64,000 nucleotides of DNA, taken from positions 1 through 64,000 of the forward strand of contig CALWTQ010000003.1 of the NCBI GenBank assembly GCA_944384505.1, in the 5' to 3' direction. Made by a program: the position numbers and the translations under genes. The stretch's first letter is position 1, and each line of letters begins with the position of its first letter. The DNA is from an uncultured Mediterraneibacter sp. GTDB lineage: Bacteria; Bacillota; Clostridia; Lachnospirales; Lachnospiraceae. The notes beneath the pieces were generated by a model. That model made no database searches and was not told where the DNA came from. It saw nothing but the letters and a program-made list of their open reading frames with translations. Of this stretch, positions 9,600 through 18,604 are shown piece after piece.

Positions 9600-11066
9600 A
9601 TGTACGGTAAGAAAAAAAGGAAATCGGGAAAGAAAATAACGGGAGACAATGGGAAAGGGCGGACGAAGCGGATTGTTTTATATTGTGCCGCAGGAACTTT
9701 GGCTGTTCTGCTTCTCCTGTACCTGGGGATTTCGTTTTATTTCAGCAGTCATCTCTTTTTCAATACGTCGCTCGACGGTTATGACTGTTCTGGGAAGACT
9801 GCTTCACAGGCAGAAGAGATACTGCAGAAGAGGGCGGCGGAGTATGAGCTTAAGATTATCTCAAAGGATGGAAAGAGTTATGTGATCCCGGGGCAGGATA
9901 TAGATGTCAGTATGAAGAATAACGAAGCCTCGATAGAGAAAGTGATCGGGGAGCAGAATGCTTTCGCCTGGATTGCTGCACTTTTCGAAAAGCATAATCA
10001 GGAGATCAGCCTGGAGATTTCATATAACGCAGAGAAAGCAGACAGTATTATCAGCGCCCAGGATATTTTGAATGAAGAGGGAACTGAGTCTGTATCTGCT
10101 TATCCGAAATATGACGGGACGCAGTTTGTTGTTGAGCCGGAAGTTTATGGAACGAAGGTAGACGGAGAGATGCTGAAAGAGAAGATGGATAAGGCGGTTA
10201 AAAGCCTGAACCCATCGCTGGATCTTGAAAAGGAAGAGTGCTATTCTACGCCAAAGTATACATCGGAATCGGAAGAAGTGAAAGCGGCCTGTGACTTGAT
10301 GAATCAATACTGCAAAACAAGTATTACATACACAATGGGAGAAGATGTTGTTCTGGATAAGAACACGATTTCCGGCTGGCTGCATACGGATGAGAATATG
10401 AATGTCTCTATCGATGAGAACGCTGTCAAAAGCTGGCTTGAAGAGTTTGGAAATAAGTATGATACAGTCGGTGTCACGAGAAACTTCACAACGCCCACAG
10501 GAAAGAGCGCGACAGTATCAGGCGGCACTTACGGATGGTCTATTGATGAAGATACGGAATTTACAGCTATCCTGGATGCGGTCAAAAAAGGTGAAACTCT
10601 CAGCAAAGAGCCGGCCTATTACATTGGCGGGGAGGCAGCTTCCCATACAATGCCGGACTGGGGAACTACGTTTGCCGAAGTAGATTTAAGCCAGCAGCAT
10701 ATGTGGTACGTCAAAGACGGTGCGGTTCAGCTGGAGACGGACGTAGTAACCGGAGAACCGATCCCCTCCATGATCACGCCGGAAGGAGTATATTCAATTC
10801 TGGAGAAAAGTCTGGATGAGGTATTGGTTGGTGAAACGAATCCCGCAACAGGACAGCCGATTTACAGGACGCCCGTTGACTATTGGATGCGGGTGACGTG
10901 GACCGGAATTGGATTTCATGACGCAAACTGGCAGTCCGCATTTGGCGGCACATTAAATCAGATTCACGGAATCGGCTCCCATGGGTGCATCAACATGCCG
11001 GTTGATAAAGCGGCGGCGCTGTACGATATGATCGAAATCGGCACACCGGTTGTCATTCATTACTAA
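9600..11066 (+). CDS. Membrane-anchored L,D-transpeptidase (YkuD) with peptidoglycan-binding domains
   Basis: A 488-residue cell-wall enzyme. After a Lys/Arg-rich start come a single membrane segment (about residues 21-42) and two repeats of the peptidoglycan-binding type often fused to YkuD in Clostridia. The C-terminal YkuD catalytic domain begins at VDLSQQHMWYVKDG. Its active site is HGIGSHGCINMP, with the catalytic Cys in SHGC and upstream His in GIGFHDA. The family forms 3-3 cross-links between peptide stems, bypassing penicillin-binding proteins. It stands alone, with repeats downstream. Confidence 0.93.
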   Translation: MYGKKKRKSGKKITGDNGKGRTKRIVLYCAAGTLAVLLLLYLGISFYFSSHLFFNTSLDGYDCSGKTASQAEEILQKRAAEYELKIISKDGKSYVIPGQDIDVSMKNNEASIEKVIGEQNAFAWIAALFEKHNQEISLEISYNAEKADSIISAQDILNEEGTESVSAYPKYDGTQFVVEPEVYGTKVDGEMLKEKMDKAVKSLNPSLDLEKEECYSTPKYTSESEEVKAACDLMNQYCKTSITYTMGEDVVLDKNTISGWLHTDENMNVSIDENAVKSWLEEFGNKYDTVGVTRNFTTPTGKSATVSGGTYGWSIDEDTEFTAILDAVKKGETLSKEPAYYIGGEAASHTMPDWGTTFAEVDLSQQHMWYVKDGAVQLETDVVTGEPIPSMITPEGVYSILEKSLDEVLVGETNPATGQPIYRTPVDYWMRVTWTGIGFHDANWQSAFGGTLNQIHGIGSHGCINMPVDKAAALYDMIEIGTPVVIHY

Positions 11067-11076
11067 CGTTGGAGTA

Positions 11077-11097
11077 CAAGGGGCGTATTGCCCCTTG
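11077..11097 (+). terminator. Hairpin after the L,D-transpeptidase gene
   Basis: CAAGGGGC and GCCCCTTG arms around a 5-base loop, 11 bases after the stop. The run after it (CGCACAAAATTTG) has few T bases, so termination may be weak. Confidence 0.45.
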
Positions 11098-11146
11098 CGC
11101 ACAAAATTTGGTACAAACTTCCGAAACAGAAGTTCTGGCATAGATC

Positions 11147-11267
11147 AGCTATAAAGTTCAATAACTTCCGTGTGTAAAACGTCCGAAAACAGAATCCCCG
11201 CAGAATCTTTCTTGAAATGGGGCTGTTTTCTGGGCTTTTCAATCCGGGAGTCAGTGACTATATAGCT
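11147..11267. repeat. Type A palindromic repeat, short version
   Basis: A 121-base relative of 127-464 and 24107-24285. The left end AGCTATAAAGTTCAATAACTT and the right end GGGAGTCAGTGACTATATAGCT are inverted copies. The inner CCGAAAACAG pairs with CTGTTTTCTGG. The central GATGGAGGA arms of the longer copies are missing. Confidence 0.8.
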
Positions 11268-11279
11268 GTCGTAAAAACA

Positions 11280-11325
11280 GGCGCGGCCGGAAGACTTTCG
11301 CAGCTGAAAGTCCACAAGCCGCGCC
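11280..11325. repeat. GC-rich hairpin linking two palindromic repeats
   Basis: GGCGCGGC (11280-11287) pairs with GCCGCGCC (11318-11325), with an inner ACTTTC/GAAAGT stem. The same hairpin occurs in inverted orientation at about 68-115, again between a type A and a type B repeat. Confidence 0.75.
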
Positions 11326-11336
11326 AGTTGCGCTTT

Positions 11337-11568
11337 ACAGCATATTTAGGGCAGTAACATTTCCGACAGGAAATGCGCAGGAAGCGGAGGGGATGTTTGA
11401 AGCGTAAGTTCTTGGAGAGGGGCGTGTGGGGACTGTGACTTCTTAGATCCTTCCCGGATTCCGGAACGGAGCAGTACACACACGTCCCCTTTACAAGAAC
11501 ACGTTTCAGACATCCGCTCCGCTTCCGGACGTATTTTGGAGGAAAGAGTTATTGCGCTAAATAGCTGT
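11337..11568. repeat. Type B palindromic repeat
   Basis: A 232-base imperfect palindrome. The left end ACAGCATATTTAGGGCAGTA and the right end (ending GCGCTAAATAGCTGT) are inverted copies, and GGAAGCGGAGGGGATGTTTG pairs with CAGACATCCGCTCCGCTTCC. The inner GTTCTTG..GGGGCGTGTG pairs with CACACGTCCCC..CAAGAAC. The right end lies 6 bases from the uxaB stop. The same sequence, inverted and cut by the window edge, is at 1-54, and a fragment is at 26821-26900. Confidence 0.8.
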
Positions 11569-11574
11569 CCCGTC

Positions 11575-13044
11575 TTAAATCAATTCTGCCATGATTTCTT
11601 TGATATCTTTTGTCTCCATCTCTTTGAGATATCCTGCAACAGCGTCTTTAAGTCCTGCAACTTCTGTCAGGTCTTTGCCGCTCCAGAAGTCTTTGTTGGA
11701 GAGTACTGCCTCAGCTGCTTTGTCAGCGTCTTTGTCAGCCCATGTCTTAGCAAAGAATTCAAGTACTGCAGCATCATCGCGAAGCGGATACTCGGAGCCG
11801 TCTTTTCTGTGTCCGACATATGCGCCGTCTTTTTCTTCTGCTTCATAGAACTTGATGAATGCAGCCAGGGAGAAGGTCAGGCATTTCGGAAGCTCGCCTT
11901 TTTCTTCTACATAGCCAAGCAGGGACGGAAGGCATCTTGCGTTAAACTTGGAGCAGGAGTTCAGTGCGATGTCCAGCAGTTTGTGTTTGATATACGGGTT
12001 AGCGAAGCGGTCGTTTACTGCTGCGGCAAAGGATTCCAGCTCATCTTTCGGAAGATCCAGTGTCGGGATTACTTCTTTGTAGATGACATCGTTCATAAAT
12101 GTACGGATTGTATCATCCTTCATGAAATCTACTACAATATCATACCCTGCAAGGTAAGCGGCGAGTACTGTGGATGTATGTGCGCCGTTTAAGATGCGGA
12201 CTTTACGTTTCTTATACGGTTTTACATCGTCTGTCCAGATTACATTTGCGTCTGTCTTGTGTACCGGGAGTTTGTCAGCCCACTTTTTGTCGCCCTCAAT
12301 TACCCAGAGGTTGAACAGTTCGCTTGTATCGATTACATTGTCTTTATAACCGAGTTTTTCTTCGAAATAAGCAATTTCATCACGCGGATATCCGGTTACG
12401 ATACGGTCTACCAGTGTGCTTGTGAATTCGTTTGCTGTGTTTACCCAGTTTATGAATTCATCGCCAAGTTCCCACTCGGATGCATACTGAAGCACGATTC
12501 TCTTTAACTCGGCGCCGTTGTTGTCAATCAGTTCTACAGGAAGGAAGAGAAGTCCTTTCTCCGGATCTCCGTTAAATGCTTTATAGCGCTCATAGAGGAA
12601 GGCGGTCACCTTTGCCGGGAAAGATACCGGCGGGCGGTCTGTCAGCTTGTCGCCTTCGTGATAAGCGATGCCGGCCTCTGTCGTGTTAGATACGACAACT
12701 TCAAGATCCGCGCTGCGGGCGATTGCCATCAGCTCATCATAATCTTCATAAGGATTGATACAGCGGGAAACAGAAGTAAGCACTTCGATATTTTCGACAG
12801 GCTGTCCGTTTTCAGCGCCGCGCATTGCCAGTGTATAGATGCCGTCCTGGGCGTTGATCATATCTTTCAGGCCCTGCGCGATTGGCTGACAGAGCACGAT
12901 GCTGCCCTGGTAGATGCCGTCACGGTTCGCCTTGTCGATCATCCAGTCTACGAAGGCACGGAGGAAATTACCCTCACCGAACTGAAGTACCTTCTCCGGA
13001 TAATGTCCGAATTTTTTTTCGATTGTCTCATTGATCATTTTCAT
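11575..13044 (-). CDS. uxaB: Tagaturonate reductase (altronate oxidoreductase, UxaB)
   Basis: UxaB reduces D-tagaturonate to D-altronate with NADH in the cytoplasm, the second step of galacturonate breakdown. The 489 residues match the mannitol dehydrogenase/UxaB family. The N-terminal NAD-binding region has VLQFGEGNFLRAFVDWMID, and the catalytic region has VRILNGAHTSTVLAAYLAGYD, with the conserved Asn and His. AGGAGG precedes the ATG by 9 bases. It lies 28 bases after uxaA on the same strand, so the two form an operon. Fructuronate reductase (UxuB) is the closest alternative. The uxaA partner favours UxaB. Confidence 0.93.
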   Translation of the reverse strand: MKMINETIEKKFGHYPEKVLQFGEGNFLRAFVDWMIDKANRDGIYQGSIVLCQPIAQGLKDMINAQDGIYTLAMRGAENGQPVENIEVLTSVSRCINPYEDYDELMAIARSADLEVVVSNTTEAGIAYHEGDKLTDRPPVSFPAKVTAFLYERYKAFNGDPEKGLLFLPVELIDNNGAELKRIVLQYASEWELGDEFINWVNTANEFTSTLVDRIVTGYPRDEIAYFEEKLGYKDNVIDTSELFNLWVIEGDKKWADKLPVHKTDANVIWTDDVKPYKKRKVRILNGAHTSTVLAAYLAGYDIVVDFMKDDTIRTFMNDVIYKEVIPTLDLPKDELESFAAAVNDRFANPYIKHKLLDIALNSCSKFNARCLPSLLGYVEEKGELPKCLTFSLAAFIKFYEAEEKDGAYVGHRKDGSEYPLRDDAAVLEFFAKTWADKDADKAAEAVLSNKDFWSGKDLTEVAGLKDAVAGYLKEMETKDIKEIMAELI

Positions 13045-13072
13045 ATTAAAATACCTCCTAAAAGTATCGTTG

Positions 13073-14554
13073 TTACAGCGTTACGCCCTGTTTGAAGATT
13101 GCCATATCGTGGAATCCAGCTTTTTCGGATTTCACCTGCTCTCCGGACGCCACGGAAATGACGTAATCAAAGAAACGGTCACGGAGCCCTGTCAGTGTAT
13201 CACCTTCTACCAGAGTACCGCAGTTGAAATCGATCCAGTTTTGCTTCTTCTCATAAAGGCGGTTATTTGTGGACACTTTCACCGTGGGAACCGGGGATGC
13301 GAACGGGGTTCCTCTTCCGGTTGTAAACAGCACAATGTGAGCTCCTGCGGCAGCCAGCGCTGTGGATGCCACCAGGTCATTTCCGGGAGCACTCAGCAGG
13401 TTCAGCCCTTTTTCCTTTACGCGCTCTCCATAAGCGAGCACTCCGCGTACCGGAGCAGTTCCGGATTTCTGAGTGCAGCCCATGGATTTATCTTCCAGAG
13501 TGGAGATGCCGCCTTTCTTATTGCCCGGAGATGGGTTCTCGTAGATGGTCTGTCCGTGGCTTTTAAAGTATTCTTTGAAATCATTGATCAGGCTTACAGT
13601 CTGATCGAAAAGAGCCTCATTTTCACAGCGGTTCATAAGCTGTGTCTCTGCTCCGAACATCTCGGGCACCTCTGTCAGGATTGTGGTTCCGCCTTTTGAG
13701 ATGAGGAGATCGGAAAATGCGCCTACAGTCGGGTTGGCTGTGATGCCGGAAAGCCCGTCGCTTCCGCCGCATTTCATGCCGATAATAAGCTCACTGCAAG
13801 AGATCGGCTCTCTGTGGAATTCGCCTGCGTAAGCTGCAAGCTGCTCCAGCAGTTTCAGCGCGTCGCTGATCTCGTCGTCAGATTCCTGGCAGACGAGGAA
13901 TTTTACACGGTCGGGATCGTACTCGCCGATATATTCCTTGAGTACATCAATGTTGCTGTTTTCACAGCCCAGGCCGAGAACCAGGACGCCGCCTGCATTA
14001 GGATGGTTGATCAGGTCGGCCAGGATCTGTCTGGTATGCTCCTGGTCATCACCCATCTGGGAACAGCCGTAAGGATGGGGAAATGCGGCGACCGCTTCTA
14101 CAGAGCCGCTGACCAGGTACTGAGCCTTCCTTTCGATGGCTGTAGCGATATTATTCACACAGCCGACTGTGGGAATGATCCAGAGTTCATTGCGGACCGC
14201 GGCTTTTCCGTCTTTGCGGCGGAAGCCCTGGAAGAAGCGCTCTTCCGTAGGTTCAAGCTCAACGGCCTGCCGGTCATAAGTATAGGTTAAAAGATCGCCA
14301 AGTCCGGTCCGGATGTTGTGGATATGTACCCAGCACCCGGGCTGAATATCTTCCTTTGCAAGTCCGATAGGATAACCATACTTAATAATCTGCTCTCCCT
14401 TGGCGATATGAACCAGGGCAAATTTGTGTCCCTGGGGGATATCCTCGGCAAGAGTGAGCGTTTTACCTTCCAGTTCTACGGAGGTCCCGGCGGACAAAGG
14501 CGCGAGAGCGACCGCCACATTGTCCTTTGGATGAATTTGTAAATAGGTTTTCAT
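13073..14554 (-). CDS. uxaA: Altronate dehydratase (UxaA)
   Basis: UxaA dehydrates D-altronate to 2-keto-3-deoxygluconate and needs a divalent metal. The 493-residue protein has an N-terminal SAF domain (about 1-95) and a large C-terminal UxaA catalytic domain with GCENSNIDVLKEYI, IGMKCGGSDGLSG and FTTGRGTPFASPVPTVKVST. A ribosome site AAGGA precedes the ATG. It is the first gene of the uxaA-uxaB operon, read from a promoter with a LacI-type operator in the divergent gap to the regulator at 14825. Confidence 0.95.
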   Translation of the reverse strand: MKTYLQIHPKDNVAVALAPLSAGTSVELEGKTLTLAEDIPQGHKFALVHIAKGEQIIKYGYPIGLAKEDIQPGCWVHIHNIRTGLGDLLTYTYDRQAVELEPTEERFFQGFRRKDGKAAVRNELWIIPTVGCVNNIATAIERKAQYLVSGSVEAVAAFPHPYGCSQMGDDQEHTRQILADLINHPNAGGVLVLGLGCENSNIDVLKEYIGEYDPDRVKFLVCQESDDEISDALKLLEQLAAYAGEFHREPISCSELIIGMKCGGSDGLSGITANPTVGAFSDLLISKGGTTILTEVPEMFGAETQLMNRCENEALFDQTVSLINDFKEYFKSHGQTIYENPSPGNKKGGISTLEDKSMGCTQKSGTAPVRGVLAYGERVKEKGLNLLSAPGNDLVASTALAAAGAHIVLFTTGRGTPFASPVPTVKVSTNNRLYEKKQNWIDFNCGTLVEGDTLTGLRDRFFDYVISVASGEQVKSEKAGFHDMAIFKQGVTL

Positions 14555-14587
14555 TTTAGATTCCTTTCCTTAATATGGAATATGGTG

Positions 14588-14634
14588 ATGTAAGTGCTTA
14601 CATAAAAAGTACTTCATTTTTGCCGAAGAGTCAA
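14588..14634 (-). promoter_or_regulatory. uxaA promoter with LacI-type operator
   Basis: On the minus strand, TTGACT (14634-14629), a 17-base spacer and TACTTT (14611-14606) form a promoter. Directly after the -10 box is ATGTAAGTGCTTACAT (14588-14603), 7-base inverted arms around TG, in the position for repression. The half-site TGTAA is shared with the operators at 14758 and 15893. Confidence 0.75.
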
Positions 14635-14719
14635 GATAAAAAAGCACTAATACTGAAAAATAGGCAATTTTAACAAAATAAATACGTCTGTTTTGTTGAA
14701 ATAAGCAATGAAAGAAGAG

Positions 14720-14771
14720 TTGATTCTTACATGCAGTTTACATATAATGAAAATATGTGTAAGCAGTTACA
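14720..14771 (+). promoter_or_regulatory. Promoter and auto-operator of the LacI-type regulator
   Basis: TTGATT (14720-14725), a 17-base spacer and TATAAT (14743-14748) form a strong promoter. TGTAAGCAGTTACA (14758-14771) covers the likely start of transcription. Its TGTAA..TTACA arms match the other two operators of the locus, which suggests autorepression. Confidence 0.75.
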
Positions 14772-14824
14772 GAAAAAGCAGATAATAAACGCAAACACCA
14801 CTGCGGGATAGGAGGCAGAACGAA

Positions 14825-15826
14825 ATGAATATATATGATATTGCAGAACTTGCCGGAGTATCCATTGCCACGGTCTCCAGGGTGGTTAACGGAAGCCCCA
14901 GAGTGAGCGAAAAGACCAAGCGGCGGGTACTTTCCGTTATGGAAGAAAACAACTATACGCCAAATGTATTTGCGCGCGGGCTCGGACTGGATTCTATGCA
15001 GACGATCGGAATCATCTGTCCGGACGTCGCGGATGTGTATATGGCTTCGGCGGTGGCGATTCTGGAGCGCAGATTAAAGGACTATGGGTATGACTGTATC
15101 CTGTACTGCAGCAGCCACGGGCAGGAGAAGAAGGAGAAGGCGCTGGAGCTGATTATCAAAAAGCGGATTGACGCCCTTGTCCTGGTCGGATCCACTTATG
15201 CGGGCCGCAGCAGCGAGTGCGAATCCGCGGATTATATCCGGCGCGCGACGGAGACGATACCGGTTTTTCTGATCAATGGAAGGATCAGCGGAAACAATAT
15301 TTACTGCGTGTACAGCAAGGATGAAGAAGCGGTTCATGACGCGGTGTCAAAGCTGGTAGAGTCAGGCCGGCAGAGGGTTCTGTTCCTGACAGATTCCAGA
15401 TCTTACAGCGCCGTTCAGAAGATGGAGGGATACGAAAGAGCCCTCAGGGAACACGGCATCCCGATCCGGGGAGAATTAAAGCTCCACACGAAAAATCAGA
15501 TCCACTATGTGAGGGATATTCTTCTTTCCACGCGGACACTGAAGTATGACAGCGTTTTTGCGACAGACGACGTTATGGCTGTGGGCGCGGTGAAATATGC
15601 CAACGCAAAAGGACTGAAAATTCCCGAAGAACTGAGCATTATCGGATATAACAACTCAGAGTATTCCGTCTGCTGCGAGCCTGAGCTGACGACAATTGAC
15701 AACACAGTGGAAAGATTGTGCAATATCACAATTGATAATATGATGAAGCTCCTCAAGGGGGAGAAAGTGCCGGAGGAAGTACCGGTAGAGTGCGTCCTTG
15801 TCAAGCGCTGCACCACGGATTTCTGA
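14825..15826 (+). CDS. LacI/GalR-type regulator of hexuronate genes
   Basis: A 333-residue LacI-family repressor. The N-terminal helix-turn-helix and hinge are seen in MNIYDIAELAGVSIATVSRV and VNGSPRVSEKTKRRV. The periplasmic-binding-like effector domain starts near QTIGIICPDVADVYMA. It lies between uxaAB (divergent) and uxaC (downstream, same strand), and each promoter carries a TGTAA-type dyad. It most likely senses a uronate or pathway intermediate and releases these operators. The effector is inferred from context only. AGGAGG lies 12 bases before the ATG. Confidence 0.9.
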   Translation: MNIYDIAELAGVSIATVSRVVNGSPRVSEKTKRRVLSVMEENNYTPNVFARGLGLDSMQTIGIICPDVADVYMASAVAILERRLKDYGYDCILYCSSHGQEKKEKALELIIKKRIDALVLVGSTYAGRSSECESADYIRRATETIPVFLINGRISGNNIYCVYSKDEEAVHDAVSKLVESGRQRVLFLTDSRSYSAVQKMEGYERALREHGIPIRGELKLHTKNQIHYVRDILLSTRTLKYDSVFATDDVMAVGAVKYANAKGLKIPEELSIIGYNNSEYSVCCEPELTTIDNTVERLCNITIDNMMKLLKGEKVPEEVPVECVLVKRCTTDF

Positions 15827-15834
15827 CGGCTTGT

Positions 15835-15848
15835 CAGCTATAAAGTTG
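15835..15848 (+). repeat. Possible short remnant of a type A repeat end
   Basis: CAGCTATAAAGTTG matches the outer 12-13 bases of the type A repeats and lies 8 bases after the lacI-type stop. It is too short to be certain. Confidence 0.35.
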
Positions 15849-15858
15849 CAAAAATGAA

Positions 15859-15906
15859 TTGACATTAGCCCCGGAAACGTTTACACTGAGCTTGTAAGCG
15901 TTTACA
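15859..15906 (+). promoter_or_regulatory. uxaC promoter with LacI-type operator
   Basis: TTGACA (15859-15864), a 17-base spacer and TACACT (15882-15887). TGTAAGCGTTTACA (15893-15906) follows at once and is the best match to a LacI-family dyad in the locus. A second dyad-like AAACGTTTACA overlaps the -10 box. The 125-base leader to the uxaC start shows no other clear signal. Confidence 0.75.
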
Positions 15907-16030
15907 TCCTGCGAGATTAAGGTGCGGAATATGGTGAAGCGGGATGCAGAATTTATGCAGAAGCAAGTTCGGACCATGCCGGTGCCGGAAGGCGGCAGAG
16001 GGAGAGAACACAGAAAGGAGTAAGAAGAAA

Positions 16031-17446
16031 ATGAAAGAATTTATGGACAAGGAGTTCCTGCTGAGCACAGAGACAGCGCAGGAGCTGTTCCACGGATATG
16101 CGGAGAATACTCCGATTCTGGATTATCACTGCCATATTAATCCGAAGGAGATCGCTGAGGACAGAAAATTTGACAATATTACACAGGTATGGCTTGGAGG
16201 AGATCATTATAAATGGCGTCTTATGCGCTCTAATGGTGTAGATGAAAAGTATATCACAGGAGACGCTACAGACCGTGAAAAGTTCCAGAAATGGGCTGAG
16301 ACTCTGGAGCGTGGAATCGGAAATCCGCTTTACCACTGGAGCCATCTGGAGCTGCAGAGATACTTTGGCTATCACGGAGCTCTGAACGGAGAGACGGCAG
16401 AAGAGGTATGGAATCTGTGCAATGCGAAGCTGGCGGAGGATTCTATGAGTGTGCGCAACCTGATCCGCCAGTCCGGCGTTACACTTCTTTGTACGACAGA
16501 TGATCCGGCAGACTCTCTGGAGTGGCATAAGGTACTCAAAGAAGACGACAGCTTTGAGGTGCAGGTGCTTCCGGCATGGCGCCCGGACAAGGCGATGAAC
16601 GTAGAGAAACCGACATACGGCGAGTATCTGAAGACCCTGGGTGAGGCAGCAGGCGTGGAGATTCATACATTTGCGGATCTGAAAGCTGCCCTTAAGAAGA
16701 GGATGGAGTTCTTCCACGAGATGGGATGCCGCGCTTCTGACCATGCTCTGGAGTATGTGATGTATGTTCCGGCTTCCGAGGAAGAAGTCGACGCGATCAT
16801 GGCTAAGAGCCTTGCAGGCGGAGAGATCTCAAAAGAAGAGGAATTGAAATATAAGACAGAGTTCATGCTGTTCGTCGGAAGAGAGTACAGCAGGCTGGGC
16901 TGGGCAATGCAGCTCCATTACGGATGCAAGAGGGACAACAATGTGCCGATGTTCGAAAAGCTGGGACCGGATACAGGATATGACTGCATCAACAATTATG
17001 CTCCGTCAGGCCAGATGGCAGATTTCCTGAATGCATTAAACGTTACAGGAGAGCTTCCGAAGACGATCATCTACAGCCTGAACCCCAACGATGATGAGGC
17101 GATCGGAACGATCCTCGGATGCTTCCAGGATTCTACTGCTGCGGCAAAGATCCAGCAGGGATCTGCATGGTGGTTCAATGATCATAAGACAGGCATGATG
17201 AAGCAGATGACGTCTCTTGCAAATCTGGGGTGCTTCGGCAACTTCATCGGTATGCTGACAGATTCCAGAAGCTTCCTGTCTTATACGAGACATGAGTATT
17301 TCAGAAGAATCCTCTGCGAGCTGATTGGGAACTGGGTGGAGAACGGAGAATATCCGAACGATATGAAGGTGCTTGGAAACCTTGTGAAAGACATCTCTTA
17401 CAACAATGCGGTTAGATACTTCGGATTTGATCTGGAGACAGTCTAA
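16031..17446 (+). CDS. uxaC: Glucuronate/galacturonate isomerase (UxaC)
   Basis: UxaC converts D-galacturonate to D-tagaturonate and D-glucuronate to D-fructuronate, opening both hexuronate routes. The 471-residue length is usual. The amidohydrolase-like metal site HxH is H33 and H35 in DYHCHINPKEIAED. Other family motifs are LCTTDDPADSLEWH, RPDKAMNV and GMLTDSRSFLSYTRHEYFRR. The start at 16031 is preferred over an in-frame ATG at 15944 because AGGAG lies 8 bases upstream and it fits known N-termini. It has its own promoter and operator. Confidence 0.96.
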   Translation: MKEFMDKEFLLSTETAQELFHGYAENTPILDYHCHINPKEIAEDRKFDNITQVWLGGDHYKWRLMRSNGVDEKYITGDATDREKFQKWAETLERGIGNPLYHWSHLELQRYFGYHGALNGETAEEVWNLCNAKLAEDSMSVRNLIRQSGVTLLCTTDDPADSLEWHKVLKEDDSFEVQVLPAWRPDKAMNVEKPTYGEYLKTLGEAAGVEIHTFADLKAALKKRMEFFHEMGCRASDHALEYVMYVPASEEEVDAIMAKSLAGGEISKEEELKYKTEFMLFVGREYSRLGWAMQLHYGCKRDNNVPMFEKLGPDTGYDCINNYAPSGQMADFLNALNVTGELPKTIIYSLNPNDDEAIGTILGCFQDSTAAAKIQQGSAWWFNDHKTGMMKQMTSLANLGCFGNFIGMLTDSRSFLSYTRHEYFRRILCELIGNWVENGEYPNDMKVLGNLVKDISYNNAVRYFGFDLETV

Positions 17447-17527
17447 GCCACTCAGACAAGAATGGGAAAATCAGGATAAGAATAAAGAGCAGGTATAGAT
17501 AAGTAGAAGCAGAACAAGCATAAATAT

Positions 17528-17558
17528 AGGGCCGGAGGAGCATCATTCCTCCGGCCCT
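17528..17558. terminator. Hairpin between uxaC and the XRE gene
   Basis: AGGGCCGGAGGA and TCCTCCGGCCCT form perfect 12-base arms around a 7-base loop between two convergent genes. No strong T run follows on either strand, but position and symmetry suggest a shared terminator. Confidence 0.7.
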
Positions 17559-17568
17559 GTCTGCGTGA

Positions 17569-18360
17569 TTATTCGTATTTTTTCCCGACACCGTAGATAA
17601 CAGCCAACATTGTGAGAACTATAATAACAGCGCTGATCTTTTTCGCCGATTCCCACAGATCTATGCCTCCGGCGGCCAGGCATATCCCGCAGATAAGCGG
17701 GTAGAGTATGGAGGATGCCATGAGACAGATTTTAAACGCGGTGCACAGATACGGCCAGTTGCCGTTGTTGAAGGCAAGTCCCTGCATGTGGATCCGGACA
17801 GGACCCTGGGAGACATAGTTGATTTTATTATCATCGTAATATCCAGGAAGCAGCTCTTTGGCAAAGAAACAGAACCACCCGGTGAAAAGCAGAGAGAGAC
17901 CGCACAGCAGCAGGATGTCTCCGCGCATTTTTTCAAAGGCCAGCCCAAAGGCGTTAAGAGCCAGGATCTCAACCGTCGTGATTCCCGTACAGATCAGGAA
18001 GGCCCAAATCCAGTATTTCTTTCTGCACTGAATAGTTTTAAGAACAATGTCAGCATCAATGGTGTCGGTGGTGGCGTCAGTGGTTTCAGTGGGGACAGCG
18101 TCAGCGGAAATGCCGCCGTCAGTTTCTACGTTGGCCTGAGGTGTCCGCTCTCCTCTGAGCAGCTCTGAAACGGATATGTCGAGAGCTTCCGCAAGCGGGA
18201 GCAGCAGGGAAACACCCGGAAGGCTTGCACCCCGTTCCCATTTGCTGACTGTCTTGTTTGATACAAAGAGTTTGTCTGCAAGATCCTGCTGTGTCATCTG
18301 ATGTTCCTTCCTGAGTGAGGAAAGGAAGACCCCGAATTTTTCATTGTCAATCTGAAACAT
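17569..18360 (-). CDS. XRE-type transcription regulator with membrane segments
   Basis: A 263-residue protein. The N-terminal HTH_3 domain (about 10-65) has LRKEHQMTQQDLADKLFVSN and KTVSKWERGASLP. A low-complexity Thr/Asp/Val linker follows, then about four hydrophobic segments in the C-terminal half (for example ICTGITTVEILALNAFGLAF and ISAVIIVLTMLAVIYGVG). This layout is common in clostridial membrane-tethered regulators of unknown signal. The start has AGGAA just upstream. No target is evident. Confidence 0.85.
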   Translation of the reverse strand: MFQIDNEKFGVFLSSLRKEHQMTQQDLADKLFVSNKTVSKWERGASLPGVSLLLPLAEALDISVSELLRGERTPQANVETDGGISADAVPTETTDATTDTIDADIVLKTIQCRKKYWIWAFLICTGITTVEILALNAFGLAFEKMRGDILLLCGLSLLFTGWFCFFAKELLPGYYDDNKINYVSQGPVRIHMQGLAFNNGNWPYLCTAFKICLMASSILYPLICGICLAAGGIDLWESAKKISAVIIVLTMLAVIYGVGKKYE

Positions 18361-18520
18361 AGTGTTGTTCCTCCCTGGAAGCAGCGGTTTGGTTTATGCT
18401 ATGTGGAAAAGTTTCGCAGTTGGACCGCTGCTCTGTGAATATTGTACGGGAGGGATGGGGAAAAAGCAATCTACCTGTGGGAGAATATACGGGAGAATAC
18501 GTGCCTGCACGCTTTGTAAA

Positions 18521-18548
18521 TTGCTTTTTTGTATTTTTCCTGTATAAT
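18521..18548 (+). promoter_or_regulatory. Promoter of the Eis-like acetyltransferase
   Basis: TTGCTT (18521-18526), a 16-base spacer and TATAAT (18543-18548), about 55 bases before the start codon. The rest of the gap from 18361 holds no gene. Confidence 0.65.
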
Positions 18549-18604
18549 GGGAGTTATTCTGGAATTCAGAAAAAATAGTAGAGAAAAGATGAAAAAGGAG
18601 TTAT

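Noticed and set aside
13031..13699. A 222-codon plus-strand frame
   Set aside because: It is antisense to uxaA, has cysteine- and histidine-rich random composition, and has no recognisable domain.
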